Assembly (NCBI GenBank): GCA_001899255.1
Contig: MKVX01000013.1
Span: 186,001-250,000, forward strand
Direction of reading: 5' to 3'
Length of the DNA stretch: 64,000 nucleotides
Source: Rhizobiales bacterium 62-47
GTDB taxonomy: Bacteria; Pseudomonadota; Alphaproteobacteria; Rhizobiales; Xanthobacteraceae
The first letter of the stretch is position 1, and every line of letters starts with the position of its first letter. The notes beneath the pieces are model-generated. The model was not told the origin of the DNA, did not search any database, and was given only the letters and a program-made list of their open reading frames with translations. Positions 1 to 10,249 of this stretch are shown here, piece by piece. A program made the position numbers and the translations under genes.

Positions 1-259
1 GGCTGTGCAGCGCAGTGCCGACGGCGGCAGTGAGGTTTACGTCATCAAGCCGGATAATCGCGTTGTCGCGCAGCCGGTGCGCACGGGCAGCATTCAGGCC
101 GGCAAGTGGCTGGTCAGCGACGGCTTGCAAATGGGCGATCGCGTCGTCGTCGAAGGCTTTCAGAAATTCGCTGTTGGCGATGTGGTGAAACCGCAGCCGC
201 TCAACGAGGTTGCGATTGCGCCGGACGTCAAGGTGACGCAGACGTCGGCGCGCGATTGA
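1..259 (+). CDS. RND efflux periplasmic adaptor (membrane fusion protein), C-terminal fragment
   Basis: Only the last ~85 codons lie in the window; the gene starts upstream. The fragment reads as the final beta-barrel/membrane-proximal part of an HlyD/AcrA-type adaptor: 'VVAQPVRTG' followed by 'GDRVVVEGFQKFAVGDVVKP', the usual end of AcrA/MexA homologues. Such adaptors bridge the inner-membrane pump and an outer-membrane channel. Its stop lies 6 nt before the start of the RND pump, so the two are co-transcribed. Family assignment rests on the C-terminal motif and the neighbour. Confidence 0.85.
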   Translation, partial: AVQRSADGGSEVYVIKPDNRVVAQPVRTGSIQAGKWLVSDGLQMGDRVVVEGFQKFAVGDVVKPQPLNEVAIAPDVKVTQTSARD

Positions 260-265
260 TCCGCC

Positions 266-3200
266 ATGCCTGCATTTTTCATCGATAGGCCGATCTTCGC
301 CTGGGTCGTAGCGCTGTTCATCTGCTTGATCGGCGCGATCTCCATTCCGCTGCTGGCGGTGGCGCAGTATCCGATCATCGCGCCGCCGTCGATCTCGGTT
401 TCGACCAGTTACCCCGGCGCGTCGCCGGAGAACCTCTATAACAGCGTCACGCGGCTGATCGAAGAGGAACTCAACGGCGCCAACGGCATCCTGAGTTTCG
501 AGTCCACCAGCGACTCGCTGGGACAGGTGGAAATCACGGCGTTCTTCCAGCCCGGCACCGATGTCGAGATGGCATCGGTGGACGTCCAGAACCGCATCAA
601 GCGCATCGAGTCGCGGCTGCCGCGCGCGGTGCTGCAGCAGGGTATCCTGATCGAAGAAGCCTCCAGCGCCGTGCTGCAGATCATCACGCTGCGCTCGACC
701 GACGGCAGCCGCGATGAGGTTGCGCTCGGCGACTTCATGGTGCGTAACGTGCTGGGCGAAATCCGCCGCATCCCCGGCGTCGGCCGCGCAACGCTGTATT
801 CCACCGAGCAATCGTTGCGAATCTGGATCGATCCCGAGAAACTGGTCGGCTTCAATCTCACCGCCGATGACGTCACCAAGGCGATCAATGCGCAAAATGC
901 GCAGGTCGCCTCCGGCAGCGTCGGCGCCGAGCCAAGCAACAAGGACCAGAAAGTCTCGGCGCTGGTGCTGGTGAAGGGCCAGCTCGGCTCGCCCGACGAG
1001 TTCGGCAGCATCGTGCTGCGCGCCAATGCCGACGGTTCGACGGTGCGGCTGCGCGACGTCGCCCGCATCGAGATCGGCGGCATGGGCTATCAGTTCACCA
1101 CGCGGCTGAACGGCAAACCGGCGGCCGGCCTCTCGGTGCTGATGTCGCCGACCGGCAATGCGCTGGCGACCGCCAGCGCGGTCGAAGCCAAGATGAAGGA
1201 ACTGTCGAAGTTCTTCCCGGCCAACATCAAGTACGAGATTCCCTACAACATCACGCCGGTTGTGAAAGCCTCCATCGAGAAGGTGGTGCACACGCTGATC
1301 GAGGCGGTGGTGCTGGTGTTCCTGGTGATGTTCCTGTTCCTGCAGAACTTCCGCTACACCATCATTCCCACCATCGTGGTGCCGGTGGCGTTGCTCGGCA
1401 CCTGCGCGACGCTACTGATGTTCGGTTACTCCATCAACATGCTGACGATGTTCGGCATGGTGCTGGCGATCGGCATCCTGGTCGACGACGCCATCGTCGT
1501 GGTCGAGAACGTCGAACGCATCATGGCGGAGGAGGGCCTGCCGCCGAAGGAAGCGACGCGCAAGGCGATGTCTCAGATCACCGGCGCCATCGTCGGTATC
1601 ACCACGGTGCTGGCAGCGGTGTTCGTGCCGATGGCGTTCTTCCCCGGCTCGGTCGGCATCATCTACCGCCAGTTTTCGGTGACCATGGTGGCGGCGATCG
1701 GCTTTTCGGCGCTGCTGGCGCTGTCGCTGACGCCGGCGCTGTGCGCCACCCTGCTCAAGCCGGTGCAGGCCGGGCACGCCCATGCGCGGCGCGGCTTTTT
1801 CGGCCTGTTCAATCGCGGGCTGGAAAGCACGCGCAACCGCTACACCAGCGTCGTCGGCTGGTCGTTGAAGCGCACCGGACGCTTGATGGTCATCTACGCG
1901 ATTTTGCTCGCGGGACTCGGCTGGGCTTTCGTACGGATGCCGGCGGGCTTCCTGCCGGTAGACGATCAGGGCTTCATCACCACCGACGTGCAGACGCCGG
2001 CGGATTCCTCCTTCGCCCGCACAGAGGCAGCAGTGAAGGCCGTCGAGCATTATCTGGCCAAGCGCGAGGGCATCAAGGACGTCACCTTCCTCACCGGCTT
2101 CAGCTTCCTCGGGCAGGGCATGAACACCGCTCAGGCGTTCATCACGCTGAAGGACTGGTCGGAACGCGGCAAGAAAGATTCCGCGGCTGCCATCGTCAAC
2201 GACATCAACAAGCACATGGAAGGCTTGCGCGACGCCAAGATCTCGGCGTTGCAGCCGCCGCCGATCGACAACCTCGGCAACTCCTCGGGCTTCAGCTTCC
2301 GCTTGCAGGATCGCGGCCAGAAGGGTTATCGCGCCCTGCGCGATGCGGCCAACAAGCTGGTGGCGGATGCCAATGCCAGCCCGGTGCTGCAGAAGGTGTT
2401 CGTCGAAGGTCTGCCGGAGGCGCCGGTGGTCAATCTGACAATCGACCGCGAGAAGGCGAGCGCGTTCGGCATCACCTTCGAGGATATCAACAACACCATC
2501 TCGACCAATCTCGGCTCGGCCTACATCAACGACTTCCCCAATCGCGGGCGCATGCAGCGCGTCATCGTGCAGGCGGATTCGCACGACCGCATGAATGCCG
2601 ACGACATTCTCAACTATAACGTCAAGAATGCGCGCGGGCAGGTGGTGCCGCTGTCGTCCTTCGCTACCATCGAATGGGCGCGCGGCCCGACGCAGATCGT
2701 CGGATTCAACTACTATCCGGCTGTGCGGATCAGCGGTGAGGCCAGGCCCGGCTTCACCTCGGGCGATGCCATCAAGGAAATGGAGCGGCTCGCGGGCTTG
2801 TTGCCGCGTGGCTTCGGCTACGAGTGGACCGGCCAGTCGTTGCAGGAGAAGTTGTCGGGTTCGCAGGCGCCATTGCTGCTGGCGTTGTCGATCCTCGTGG
2901 TGTTCCTCTGCCTCGCGGCGCTTTACGAGAGCTGGACCATTCCGCTGGCGGTGCTGCTGACGATCCCGCTCGGCATGGTCGGCGCGGTGCTCGCCTCGAC
3001 ATTGCGCGATCTGCCGAACGGCGTTTATTTCACCGTGGGCCTCGTCACGATCATCGGTCTCGCGGCCAAGGATGCCATTCTCATCATCGAGTTCGCCAAG
3101 GATTTGCGCGCGGAGGGCAAGTCATTGATGGCGGCGACGCTGGAGGCCTGTCACTTGCGCTTTCGGCCGATCGTCATGACCGGCCTGGCCTTCGTCTGCG

Positions 3201-3421
3201 GCGTGCTGCCGATGGTGATCGCCAGTGGCGCCGGCGCGCAGAGCCAGCAGGCGCTCGGCACCGGCGTGATGGGCGGCATGATCGCTGTGGTCATTCTCGC
3301 GCTGTTGATGGTGCCGGTGTTCTTCGTGTCGATCCAGCGGCTGTTCTCGCGCGCCGCGCGCGATGAGGGCAAGGCGGAAACCACGAGCCTCGCATCGGCG
3401 CAGGCGTCGCCGGCGGAGTAA
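266..3421 (+). CDS. RND multidrug efflux permease (HAE1/AcrB family)
   Basis: This is a full-length 1051-aa inner-membrane proton/drug antiporter of the AcrB type. The N-terminus (FFIDRPIFAWVVAL) is typical of the first membrane helix. The proton-relay residues are present: the Asp pair in 'GILVDDAIVVVENV' near residue 405 (helix 4) and the Lys in 'GLAAKDAILIIEF' near residue 935 (helix 10). Two porter-domain halves lie between the helices. It forms an operon with the adaptor gene just upstream. No outer-membrane channel gene follows; the next 300 bp are repeats. Substrate range cannot be read from the sequence. Confidence 0.95.
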   Translation: MPAFFIDRPIFAWVVALFICLIGAISIPLLAVAQYPIIAPPSISVSTSYPGASPENLYNSVTRLIEEELNGANGILSFESTSDSLGQVEITAFFQPGTDVEMASVDVQNRIKRIESRLPRAVLQQGILIEEASSAVLQIITLRSTDGSRDEVALGDFMVRNVLGEIRRIPGVGRATLYSTEQSLRIWIDPEKLVGFNLTADDVTKAINAQNAQVASGSVGAEPSNKDQKVSALVLVKGQLGSPDEFGSIVLRANADGSTVRLRDVARIEIGGMGYQFTTRLNGKPAAGLSVLMSPTGNALATASAVEAKMKELSKFFPANIKYEIPYNITPVVKASIEKVVHTLIEAVVLVFLVMFLFLQNFRYTIIPTIVVPVALLGTCATLLMFGYSINMLTMFGMVLAIGILVDDAIVVVENVERIMAEEGLPPKEATRKAMSQITGAIVGITTVLAAVFVPMAFFPGSVGIIYRQFSVTMVAAIGFSALLALSLTPALCATLLKPVQAGHAHARRGFFGLFNRGLESTRNRYTSVVGWSLKRTGRLMVIYAILLAGLGWAFVRMPAGFLPVDDQGFITTDVQTPADSSFARTEAAVKAVEHYLAKREGIKDVTFLTGFSFLGQGMNTAQAFITLKDWSERGKKDSAAAIVNDINKHMEGLRDAKISALQPPPIDNLGNSSGFSFRLQDRGQKGYRALRDAANKLVADANASPVLQKVFVEGLPEAPVVNLTIDREKASAFGITFEDINNTISTNLGSAYINDFPNRGRMQRVIVQADSHDRMNADDILNYNVKNARGQVVPLSSFATIEWARGPTQIVGFNYYPAVRISGEARPGFTSGDAIKEMERLAGLLPRGFGYEWTGQSLQEKLSGSQAPLLLALSILVVFLCLAALYESWTIPLAVLLTIPLGMVGAVLASTLRDLPNGVYFTVGLVTIIGLAAKDAILIIEFAKDLRAEGKSLMAATLEACHLRFRPIVMTGLAFVCGVLPMVIASGAGAQSQQALGTGVMGGMIAVVILALLMVPVFFVSIQRLFSRAARDEGKAETTSLASAQASPAE

Positions 3422-3446
3422 CGCGGAGCTGGTTGAACGGAATGTC

Positions 3447-3556
3447 GTCATCCTGAGGTGCGAGCGAAGCGAGCCTCGAAGGATGGCGGAAATGACATGA
3501 GCCGTGGCCGTCGCCCTTCGAGGCTCGCCACGATGTGGCTCGCACCTCAGGGTGAC
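3447..3556. repeat. Paired palindromic repeat, family A (CCTGAGG...CCTCGAAGGATG type)
   Basis: Two facing half-elements. The first opens with GTCATCCTGAGGTGCGAGC and closes at CCTCGAAGGATG. The second opens with CCCTTCGAGGCTCGC and closes with CACCTCAGGGTGAC. Each half folds on itself, and the two halves are inverted relative to each other. The same family recurs at least six more times in this window. Confidence 0.85.
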
Positions 3557-3564
3557 GGCACGAT

Positions 3565-3719
3565 CCCCCCTCTCCCCTTGCGGGAGAGGGTGGTTTCGAG
3601 CGAAGCGAGAAACCGGGTGAGGGGTCTTCGCGTGTGAGAGCTTTTCGCTAACGACTTCACCCCTCATCCGGCACGGACTTCGTTCGCGCCACCTTCTCCC
3701 GCAAGGGGAGAAGGGAAGA
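3565..3719. repeat. Paired palindromic repeat, family C (CTCCCCTTGCGGGAGAGGG type)
   Basis: Pyrimidine-rich CCCCTCTCCCC and its counterpart GGTGAGGGG form one unit, and an inverted second unit (CCCCTCATCCGG to GGGGAGAAGGG) follows after about 30 nt. Together with family A it fills the 306-bp gap between the convergent pump and inositol phosphatase genes, where no other feature was found. Family C recurs at 23482-23618. Confidence 0.75.
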
Positions 3720-3727
3720 GCCGCCGT

Positions 3728-4522
3728 CTACTTCACCAGCGGTCGCAGAATGTTGGTCAGCGCGGCGTGGATGGTCTCGTTGCCGCACACCACGTCGCCC
3801 GAGACCAGCGGATCGCCCGGAGTCTGAATATCGCTGACAACGCCACCGGCCTCGCGGATCAGGATCATGCCCGCCGCCATGTCCCATGGCTTCAGGTTGC
3901 GTTCCCAGTAGCCGTCGAGGCGACCGGCGGCGACGTAAGCCAGATCGAGCGAGGCCGCGCCGAAGCGGCGCAGGCCGGCGACGCGCGTTTGCAACGCCGC
4001 CATTTCGCGGCGTGACAACTCGTGGTCGCCACGGCCGATATGCGGGAGCCCGCAGGCGACGACGCAATCCTTCAGTTCCTTGCGCGCGGCGACGCGCAGC
4101 CGGGTGTCGTTGAGGAACGCGCCCTTGCCGCGCTCGGCGATGTAGAGCTCGTCGGTGGCGGGATTGTAGATCACGCCTGCAATCACCGTGCCCTCGCGTT
4201 GCAAGCCGATCGAGATGGCGAATTGCGGAATGCCGTGCAGGAAATTGGTGGTGCCGTCGAGCGGATCGACGATCCAGGTGTGGGTCTTGTCCTGGCCCTC
4301 GCGGGTGCCGCCTTCCTCGCCGATGAAGCCGTAGCCGGGCCGCGCCTTGGTGAGATCGCTGTAGAGCATCTCCTCGGCGCGCTTGTCGGCGGCGCTGACG
4401 AAATTGGCCGGACCCTTCAGCGACACCTGAAGATTCTCGATCTCACCGAGATCGCGGCTCAAGCTGCGTCCGGCACGGCGCGCGGCTTTGATCATGACGT
4501 TGATGAGGGCGGAATGCAGCAT
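3728..4522 (-). CDS. suhB: Inositol monophosphatase family protein
   Basis: A 264-aa Mg-dependent phosphatase of the IMPase/SuhB family. All metal and substrate motifs are visible: GEEGG at 68-72, DPLDGT at 86-91 and WDMAAG at 213-218. Family members hydrolyse inositol-1-phosphate or related sugar phosphates; some act mainly as RNA-polymerase cofactors. I chose the ATG at 4522. A GTG two codons upstream is possible, and neither has a strong ribosome site. It is the last gene of the minus-strand block. The true substrate is not decided by sequence. Confidence 0.88.
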   Translation of the reverse strand: MLHSALINVMIKAARRAGRSLSRDLGEIENLQVSLKGPANFVSAADKRAEEMLYSDLTKARPGYGFIGEEGGTREGQDKTHTWIVDPLDGTTNFLHGIPQFAISIGLQREGTVIAGVIYNPATDELYIAERGKGAFLNDTRLRVAARKELKDCVVACGLPHIGRGDHELSRREMAALQTRVAGLRRFGAASLDLAYVAAGRLDGYWERNLKPWDMAAGMILIREAGGVVSDIQTPGDPLVSGDVVCGNETIHAALTNILRPLVK

Positions 4523-4586
4523 AATCACAAACTCAAGATGGCCTGAATGGCCGGGACGGATTGGGTGCCCTGCGGGGTCGCCGCCG

Positions 4587-5699
4587 TCAAGGGCTGTTCG
4601 GTTTGGTGCCGAGCCATTTGGCGGCCGCGGCTTCGGCCTTGGCGCGATCCTCGGGGCTGAGTTGCGCCAGTGCCTCGTCGAGCATCAAGTCGCCTTTACC
4701 GGAGGTTTTGGCCACGATGTGCCATTTCAGGCCTTCGATCTTGTCCATCGGCACGGCCTGACCCAGCACCAGCAGCCGCGCCAGGCGATTTTGCGCGATG
4801 GCGTTGTTTTGCCGGGCCGCCTTGCGCAGCAGAGACACCGCAGCGGCTTCGTTCTTGCTGGTGCCGCTGCCGTTGAACAGCGCGATGGCGTATTCGACCT
4901 CGGCCGGGACGTTGCCGGCAAGCGCCGCCGCCTGCAGCAGGCGGACGGATTTCTCCAGATCCTTCTCGACGCCGGTGCCTTCCTTGTAGAAGGTCGCCAG
5001 CGCATATTGCGCATCGGCGTTGCCGGCATCGGCGGAGACGCGCAGCAGTTCGGCGGCGCGCTTGAAGTTCTGCGGCAGCGTTTGCCCGTCGAGATAGAGC
5101 ATCGCCAGATTGTAGGCGGCCTTGGGGTCGCCGAGCTTGGCAGACGACGCCAGCAGCTTGGCGCCCTCTTCGCGGTTGGGCGAGCCGCCGCGCCCGTCGA
5201 TGCGCAGCATCGCCAGCGCGAACATCGCCTCGCGATCGCCGAGGTCGGAAGCTTTCTTGTACCATTCGATGGCCTTGGCGTAGTTGCGCTTGACGCCCTG
5301 GCCGTTGGCGTAGAGTTCGCCGAGCATGGTCATCGCCGTCGAATCGTTCTTCTCGGTGGCGCGCTTGGTCGCGAGGTCGAAGGCGGTGCGATAGAATCCG
5401 CGCTGGTAGGCGCCGTAGACCAGATCGATGTTGGGATCGTCCTTCGCGGAGGCCGCGGCATTGTCGGAATCGTTGCCGGATTTCTTGGCGGCGTCCGGTG
5501 CAGCCTGCGACGCGGCCGGCTTCTTGGCGGCTTCAGCGGGCTTCTTCAGCGGCGTGTGTTTCCTCGGCTTCGGGGGCGTCGGCTTGCTTGCGGCCGGCGC
5601 CGGCTTCGCCGCAGGCGGCACCAGCGAAATCTGCGCGCTGGCTCCGGTCGCCAGCATCGCGCAGCAGGTCAGGCTCACGACAAGACGGAGGGCGTTCAT
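4587..5699 (-). CDS. Secreted Sel1/TPR-like repeat protein
   Basis: A 370-aa protein with a Sec signal peptide (MNALRLVVSLTCCAMLATG...SAQ) and a Pro/Lys/Ala-rich linker. It then has about six Sel1-type helical repeats, e.g. 'AMTMLGELYANGQGVKRNYA' and 'DAQYALATFYKEGTGVEKD'. Sel1 repeats mediate protein-protein contacts. The frame stays open another 100 codons upstream, but that part overlaps the ThiE-like gene. The ATG at 5699, 7 nt after that gene's stop, gives a proper signal peptide and is preferred. Probably periplasmic; no specific partner can be named. Confidence 0.8.
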   Translation of the reverse strand: MNALRLVVSLTCCAMLATGASAQISLVPPAAKPAPAASKPTPPKPRKHTPLKKPAEAAKKPAASQAAPDAAKKSGNDSDNAAASAKDDPNIDLVYGAYQRGFYRTAFDLATKRATEKNDSTAMTMLGELYANGQGVKRNYAKAIEWYKKASDLGDREAMFALAMLRIDGRGGSPNREEGAKLLASSAKLGDPKAAYNLAMLYLDGQTLPQNFKRAAELLRVSADAGNADAQYALATFYKEGTGVEKDLEKSVRLLQAAALAGNVPAEVEYAIALFNGSGTSKNEAAAVSLLRKAARQNNAIAQNRLARLLVLGQAVPMDKIEGLKWHIVAKTSGKGDLMLDEALAQLSPEDRAKAEAAAAKWLGTKPNSP

Positions 5700-5706
5700 C
5701 GCGGCC

Positions 5707-6384
5707 CTAGTCCCGTGCTGCTTTGAGCTGTCCCGACTCTGCATAACCCTTCCTGATGGCGTGGCCCACGGCCGCGAGCGCCGCGGCCGGACCTGCTTGA
5801 TCGGTCCAAATGCAATCGCCGACAAGGATAAAATCTGCGCCAGCTGCCGCGAATTCGCCGGCTTCGTCGCGGTTCGCGGCATAGCCGACGCACGGCGGCT
5901 CGAACAGTTCCGCCCACCATTGCAGCCGCTCGGCGATGGCCTCCGTGGACGGCCGCTGGCCCTGCGCATCTGGCTCGCCGAACAGCACGTAATCGGCACC
6001 GGCTTCGCCGGCGATCATCGCATCGTGCCGGGTGAACAGGCCGCCAACGCCGACGATGCGGTCAGGTTTGAGGCTCGGCAATCCCTCCTGCATGGCATCG
6101 ACGCCATTGAGATGCGCGCCGTCGGCGCCGCCGCGCGCGACGAGATCCGCATGACCATCGAGCAGCAGCGCCGCACCGGCGTTCTGCACCGCCGGCGCCA
6201 GCACCTTAATGCACGCCAGCATGGTGCGCGGATCGGTCTCTGTGAGCCGCAGCAGCACCGCCGCGACATCGGCAGCCGCCAGCAGCTTGGGCAGCGAGGC
6301 AACCAGCGCCACCGGATCGTCCACGAGCGGAGTCGCGAGATACAATCGCGGCGCCGGGCGGGAGGGAGCTGTTTTCGCGGACAT
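5707..6384 (-). CDS. Thiamine-phosphate synthase-like protein (ThiE/TenI superfamily)
   Basis: A 225-aa TIM-barrel protein resembling ThiE/TenI: 'ADGAHLNGVDAM', 'GVGGLFTRHDAM' and 'AGADYVLFGEPD' line up with the ADGVHLGQ, GVS-T/H and ADYIGxGP segments of ThiE. Several signature positions differ: the usual ND before the second strand is LD, and the TxTK phosphate-binding motif is not evident (DAQGQRPS instead). Catalysis of thiamine phosphate formation is therefore uncertain, and a divergent or TenI-like role is possible. Co-directional with, and 7 nt upstream of, the Sel1 protein. Confidence 0.7.
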   Translation of the reverse strand: MSAKTAPSRPAPRLYLATPLVDDPVALVASLPKLLAAADVAAVLLRLTETDPRTMLACIKVLAPAVQNAGAALLLDGHADLVARGGADGAHLNGVDAMQEGLPSLKPDRIVGVGGLFTRHDAMIAGEAGADYVLFGEPDAQGQRPSTEAIAERLQWWAELFEPPCVGYAANRDEAGEFAAAGADFILVGDCIWTDQAGPAAALAAVGHAIRKGYAESGQLKAARD

Positions 6385-6426
6385 GGATGTGCCTGAGACG
6401 TCTGAATCGATGCTTGATTTGGAACC

Positions 6427-6523
6427 GTCACCCTGAGGTGGCTATGCGATAGCATAGCCCTCGAAGGGCGACGGCGTCATCCTTCGAGGCTCGCCGCTTT
6501 TGCGGCTCGCACCTCAGGATGAC
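6427..6523. repeat. Paired palindromic repeat, family A
   Basis: Two inverted half-units, GTCACCCTGAGG...CCTCGAAGGGCG and CATCCTTCGAGG...CACCTCAGGATGAC. The inner loops are self-complementary (GCTATGCGATAGCATAGC; GCCGCTTTTGCGGC). It lies between the ThiE-like gene and fba. Confidence 0.85.
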
Positions 6524-6595
6524 GCCGTCGTATTCGTGCCGCGTCGAGGTGGCGAGATGGATTGTTCGCCAACTCCGCGTGAGTTCGGCAATATC

Positions 6596-7624
6596 TTACG
6601 CCGCCTTCTTCTTTTCCAGGTCGGCCTTCCACTCGCCCTTGCTGGCCAGGCCGTTCATCTGGGCGCGATGCGTGAAGGCCTGCTGGCCTGCGCCGACATT
6701 GTCGGCCTTGCCGGACCACGCCTTCTGCGGCGCGGCCTGCAGCGCGCGGCCGTAGGAGAAGGTCAGCTTCCACGGCAGATTGCCGATGCGGTTCATGGCG
6801 TCGAGATGCGCGGTGGCTTCCTCGTCGCTCTGGCCGCCGGACAGGAAGGCGATGCCGGGCACCGCTGCCGGGACGCAGCTCTTGAGCAGCCGCACCGTCT
6901 TCTCGGCGACTTCCTCGACACCGGCGCGGGTCTTGGCCTTCTTGCCGGAGATCGCCATGTTCGGCTTGAGGATCATGCCTTCCAGCGCAACGCGCTGCAC
7001 GCGGAGTTCCTGGAACGTCTTGTTGAGCACGCGCTGCGTCACGTCATAGCAGCGGTCGATGTCGTGATCGCCGTCCATCAGCACTTCCGGCTCGACGATC
7101 GGCACGATCTGCGCGGCCTGGCACAGCGCGGCGTAGCGCGCCAGCGCGTGGGCGTTGACGTGGATCGCGGTCATGCTCGGAATGCCGTCGGCGATATCGA
7201 TCACCGCGCGCCACTTGGCGAAGCGCGCACCCTGCTCGTAGTACTTCTTCAGCCGCTCGGCGAGTTTGTCGAGGCCGACGGTGACGAGTTCGCCGGGGCA
7301 GCCCGGCAGCGCCTGGGTGCCTTCGTCGACCTTGATGCCGGGAATGGCGCCGGCCTGTTCGATTAGCTTGACCAGCGGCGTGCCGTCCTTGGCCTTCTGC
7401 CAGATGGTTTCGTCGTAGAGGATGACGCCGGAGATGTACTTGGTCATCGCTTCCTTGGAGCGGAACAGCATCTCGCGATAGTCGCGGCGATTATCCTCGG
7501 TGGATTCGACATTGATGGCGTCGAACCGTTTCTTGATAGTGCCGGAGGATTCGTCGGCGGCGAGAATGCCCTTGCCGGGGGCCACCATGGCCTGAGCCAC
7601 TTTGTTGAGGTCAGCGAGGTTCAT
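6596..7624 (-). CDS. fba: Fructose-bisphosphate aldolase, class I
   Basis: A 342-aa Schiff-base aldolase that interconverts fructose-1,6-bisphosphate with dihydroxyacetone phosphate and glyceraldehyde-3-phosphate. The catalytic lysine is K220 in 'EGMILKPNM'. The N-terminal 'GKGILAADESSGT' and 'SGVILYDETIWQ' are class I signatures. The start at 7624 is chosen because AGGAG sits about 8 nt upstream; the frame extends 14 codons further without support. It ends a tkt-gap-pgk-fba gene row serving glycolysis, gluconeogenesis and pentose recycling. Confidence 0.95.
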   Translation of the reverse strand: MNLADLNKVAQAMVAPGKGILAADESSGTIKKRFDAINVESTEDNRRDYREMLFRSKEAMTKYISGVILYDETIWQKAKDGTPLVKLIEQAGAIPGIKVDEGTQALPGCPGELVTVGLDKLAERLKKYYEQGARFAKWRAVIDIADGIPSMTAIHVNAHALARYAALCQAAQIVPIVEPEVLMDGDHDIDRCYDVTQRVLNKTFQELRVQRVALEGMILKPNMAISGKKAKTRAGVEEVAEKTVRLLKSCVPAAVPGIAFLSGGQSDEEATAHLDAMNRIGNLPWKLTFSYGRALQAAPQKAWSGKADNVGAGQQAFTHRAQMNGLASKGEWKADLEKKKAA

Positions 7625-7773
7625 CGAGGTCTCCTGCGTGCGTCTGCTACGAAATGAAGAAATCAAAGTGTCGAATTCGAGATAATGGCAGTGTCAAAAT
7701 AAGTTCCGCGGCCGCTTGCCGCGCACGATGTCGCCCTTTTAAAGCGTCATGGGCGGCAAAGGTAGGGCGGGCG

Positions 7774-8967
7774 TCATTTTGTCCGCAGCACCTCGACGCC
7801 GGGCAGCGGCTTGCCTTCCATCCATTCGAGGAATGCGCCGCCCGCGGTCGAGACGTAAGTGAAGTCGTGGGCAACGCCGGCGTGATTGAGCGCCGCCACG
7901 GTGTCGCCGCCGCCGGCGACCGACACCAGCTTGCCGAGCTTGGTGCGCTGGGCGGCGTATTTCGCCGCCACCACGGTGCCGCGATCGAACGGCGTTAGCT
8001 CAAACGCGCCGACCGGGCCGTTCCACACCAATGTCGCGGCGTCGTCGATGGCGGCATGAATGCGCTCGATCGATTGCGGGCCGACGTCGAGGATCATGCC
8101 GTCGGCCGGGATCGCATCGAGGCCGTAGGCGTGCGAAGGCGCGTTGGCGGCGAAGTGATAGGCCACCGTTGCGTCGACCGGCAGGATGATGGCGCAGTTG
8201 GCGGCTTCCGCCTTCTCCAGAATGCGCAGTGCCGTCGCCGCGAGATCCTTCTCGGCCAGCGACTTGCCGATGCCGTAACCCTGCGCGTGCAGGAAGGTGT
8301 TGGCCATGCCGCCGCCGATCACCAGCGCGTCGACCTTGCTGACGAGGTTCTCCAGCAGGTCGATCTTGGTCGAGACCTTGGCGCCGCCGATGATGGCGAT
8401 CACCGGCTTGGTCGGTGCGTCGAGCGCCTTGTTCAGCGCGTCGAGTTCGGCCTGCATGGTGCGCCCGGCATAGGCCGGCAGCTTGTGGCCGAGGCCTTCG
8501 GTCGAGGCGTGGGCACGGTGCGCCGCCGAGAATGCATCGTTGACCCAGATGTCGCCGAGCTTGGCCAGCGCGGCGACGAACGCCGGATCGTTCTTTTCCT
8601 CTTCCTTGTGGAAGCGGGTGTTTTCCAGGCAGAGAATCTCGCCGTCCTTCATCGCCGCGACAGCCTTCTCGGCCACATCGCCGATGCAGTCGTCGGCAAA
8701 TCCGACAGGCCTCTTGATGACTTTCGCCAGTTCGGCAGCGACCGGCTTCAGCGAATCCTTGGCATCACGGCCCTTGGGTCGGCCGAAATGCGCCAGCAGG
8801 ATGACCTTGCCGCCCTTGTCCGCGATCTCGGTGATGGTCGGCGCGATGCGATCGAGCCGGGTGGTGTCGGTGACGCGGCCGTTGTCCATCGGCACGTTGA
8901 GGTCGACGCGCACGAGCACGCGCTGGCCTTTGACGTTGGCATCATCGAGAGTGCGGAATTGTTTCAT
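7774..8967 (-). CDS. pgk: Phosphoglycerate kinase
   Basis: A 397-aa cytosolic enzyme transferring phosphate between 1,3-bisphosphoglycerate and ADP. Clear motifs are '[14 protein letters not shown]' at the N-terminus (3-phosphoglycerate site), 'HFGRPKG', the hinge/nucleotide segment '[15 protein letters not shown]' and the C-terminal 'GGGDTVAAL'. Length is normal for bacterial PGK. It lies between gap and fba on the same strand, separated from gap by a 140-bp gap that contains a palindromic repeat. Confidence 0.97.
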   Translation of the reverse strand: MKQFRTLDDANVKGQRVLVRVDLNVPMDNGRVTDTTRLDRIAPTITEIADKGGKVILLAHFGRPKGRDAKDSLKPVAAELAKVIKRPVGFADDCIGDVAEKAVAAMKDGEILCLENTRFHKEEEKNDPAFVAALAKLGDIWVNDAFSAAHRAHASTEGLGHKLPAYAGRTMQAELDALNKALDAPTKPVIAIIGGAKVSTKIDLLENLVSKVDALVIGGGMANTFLHAQGYGIGKSLAEKDLAATALRILEKAEAANCAIILPVDATVAYHFAANAPSHAYGLDAIPADGMILDVGPQSIERIHAAIDDAATLVWNGPVGAFELTPFDRGTVVAAKYAAQRTKLGKLVSVAGGGDTVAALNHAGVAHDFTYVSTAGGAFLEWMEGKPLPGVEVLRTK

Positions 8968-9036
8968 CTAGCGCTTCCTGTGTCATGTTCGGGTTGTTCC
9001 CAAAGTATCCACGCTGCCTTTTTGACGGCTTTCAGA

Positions 9037-9094
9037 ACGTGGATGGCCGGGACATCCGGGCGAAGCGAACTTCGCGCTGGGGCCCGGCCATGAC
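9037..9094. repeat. Palindromic repeat, family B (ATGGCCGGGAC...CCCGGCCATGAC), single extended unit
   Basis: ACGTGGATGGCCGGGAC on the left pairs with GGGGCCCGGCCATGAC on the right, around an inner GCGAAGCGAACTTCGC palindrome. It belongs to the family that flanks the GIY-YIG nuclease gene at 22.4-22.8 kb but has a longer loop and no partner unit. It sits in the pgk-gap intergenic space and may form a strong stem in the transcript. Confidence 0.75.
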
Positions 9095-9108
9095 AGTGCA
9101 ATTCAGAG

Positions 9109-10116
<1,008 letters not shown>

Positions 10117-10249
10117 TCAAATATCTCCTTCCGAACGTTCAATACGTCGATGTTCTGGGCGGTTTCATGCCCTGAATGAGCCATCGTTGCAATGCGTCAT
10201 ATGGCAATTGTTCCGATAGCGTTAGTCGATACGGTTACTGGCCTTTCAA

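Noticed and set aside
1412..2584. A 390-codon open frame antisense to the RND pump
   Set aside because: Lies wholly opposite a conserved coding region and shows only the composition bias of a GC-rich complement.
5700..5999. 100-codon N-terminal extension of the Sel1 protein
   Set aside because: It overlaps the ThiE-like gene, is Arg/Ser-rich and would bury the signal peptide.
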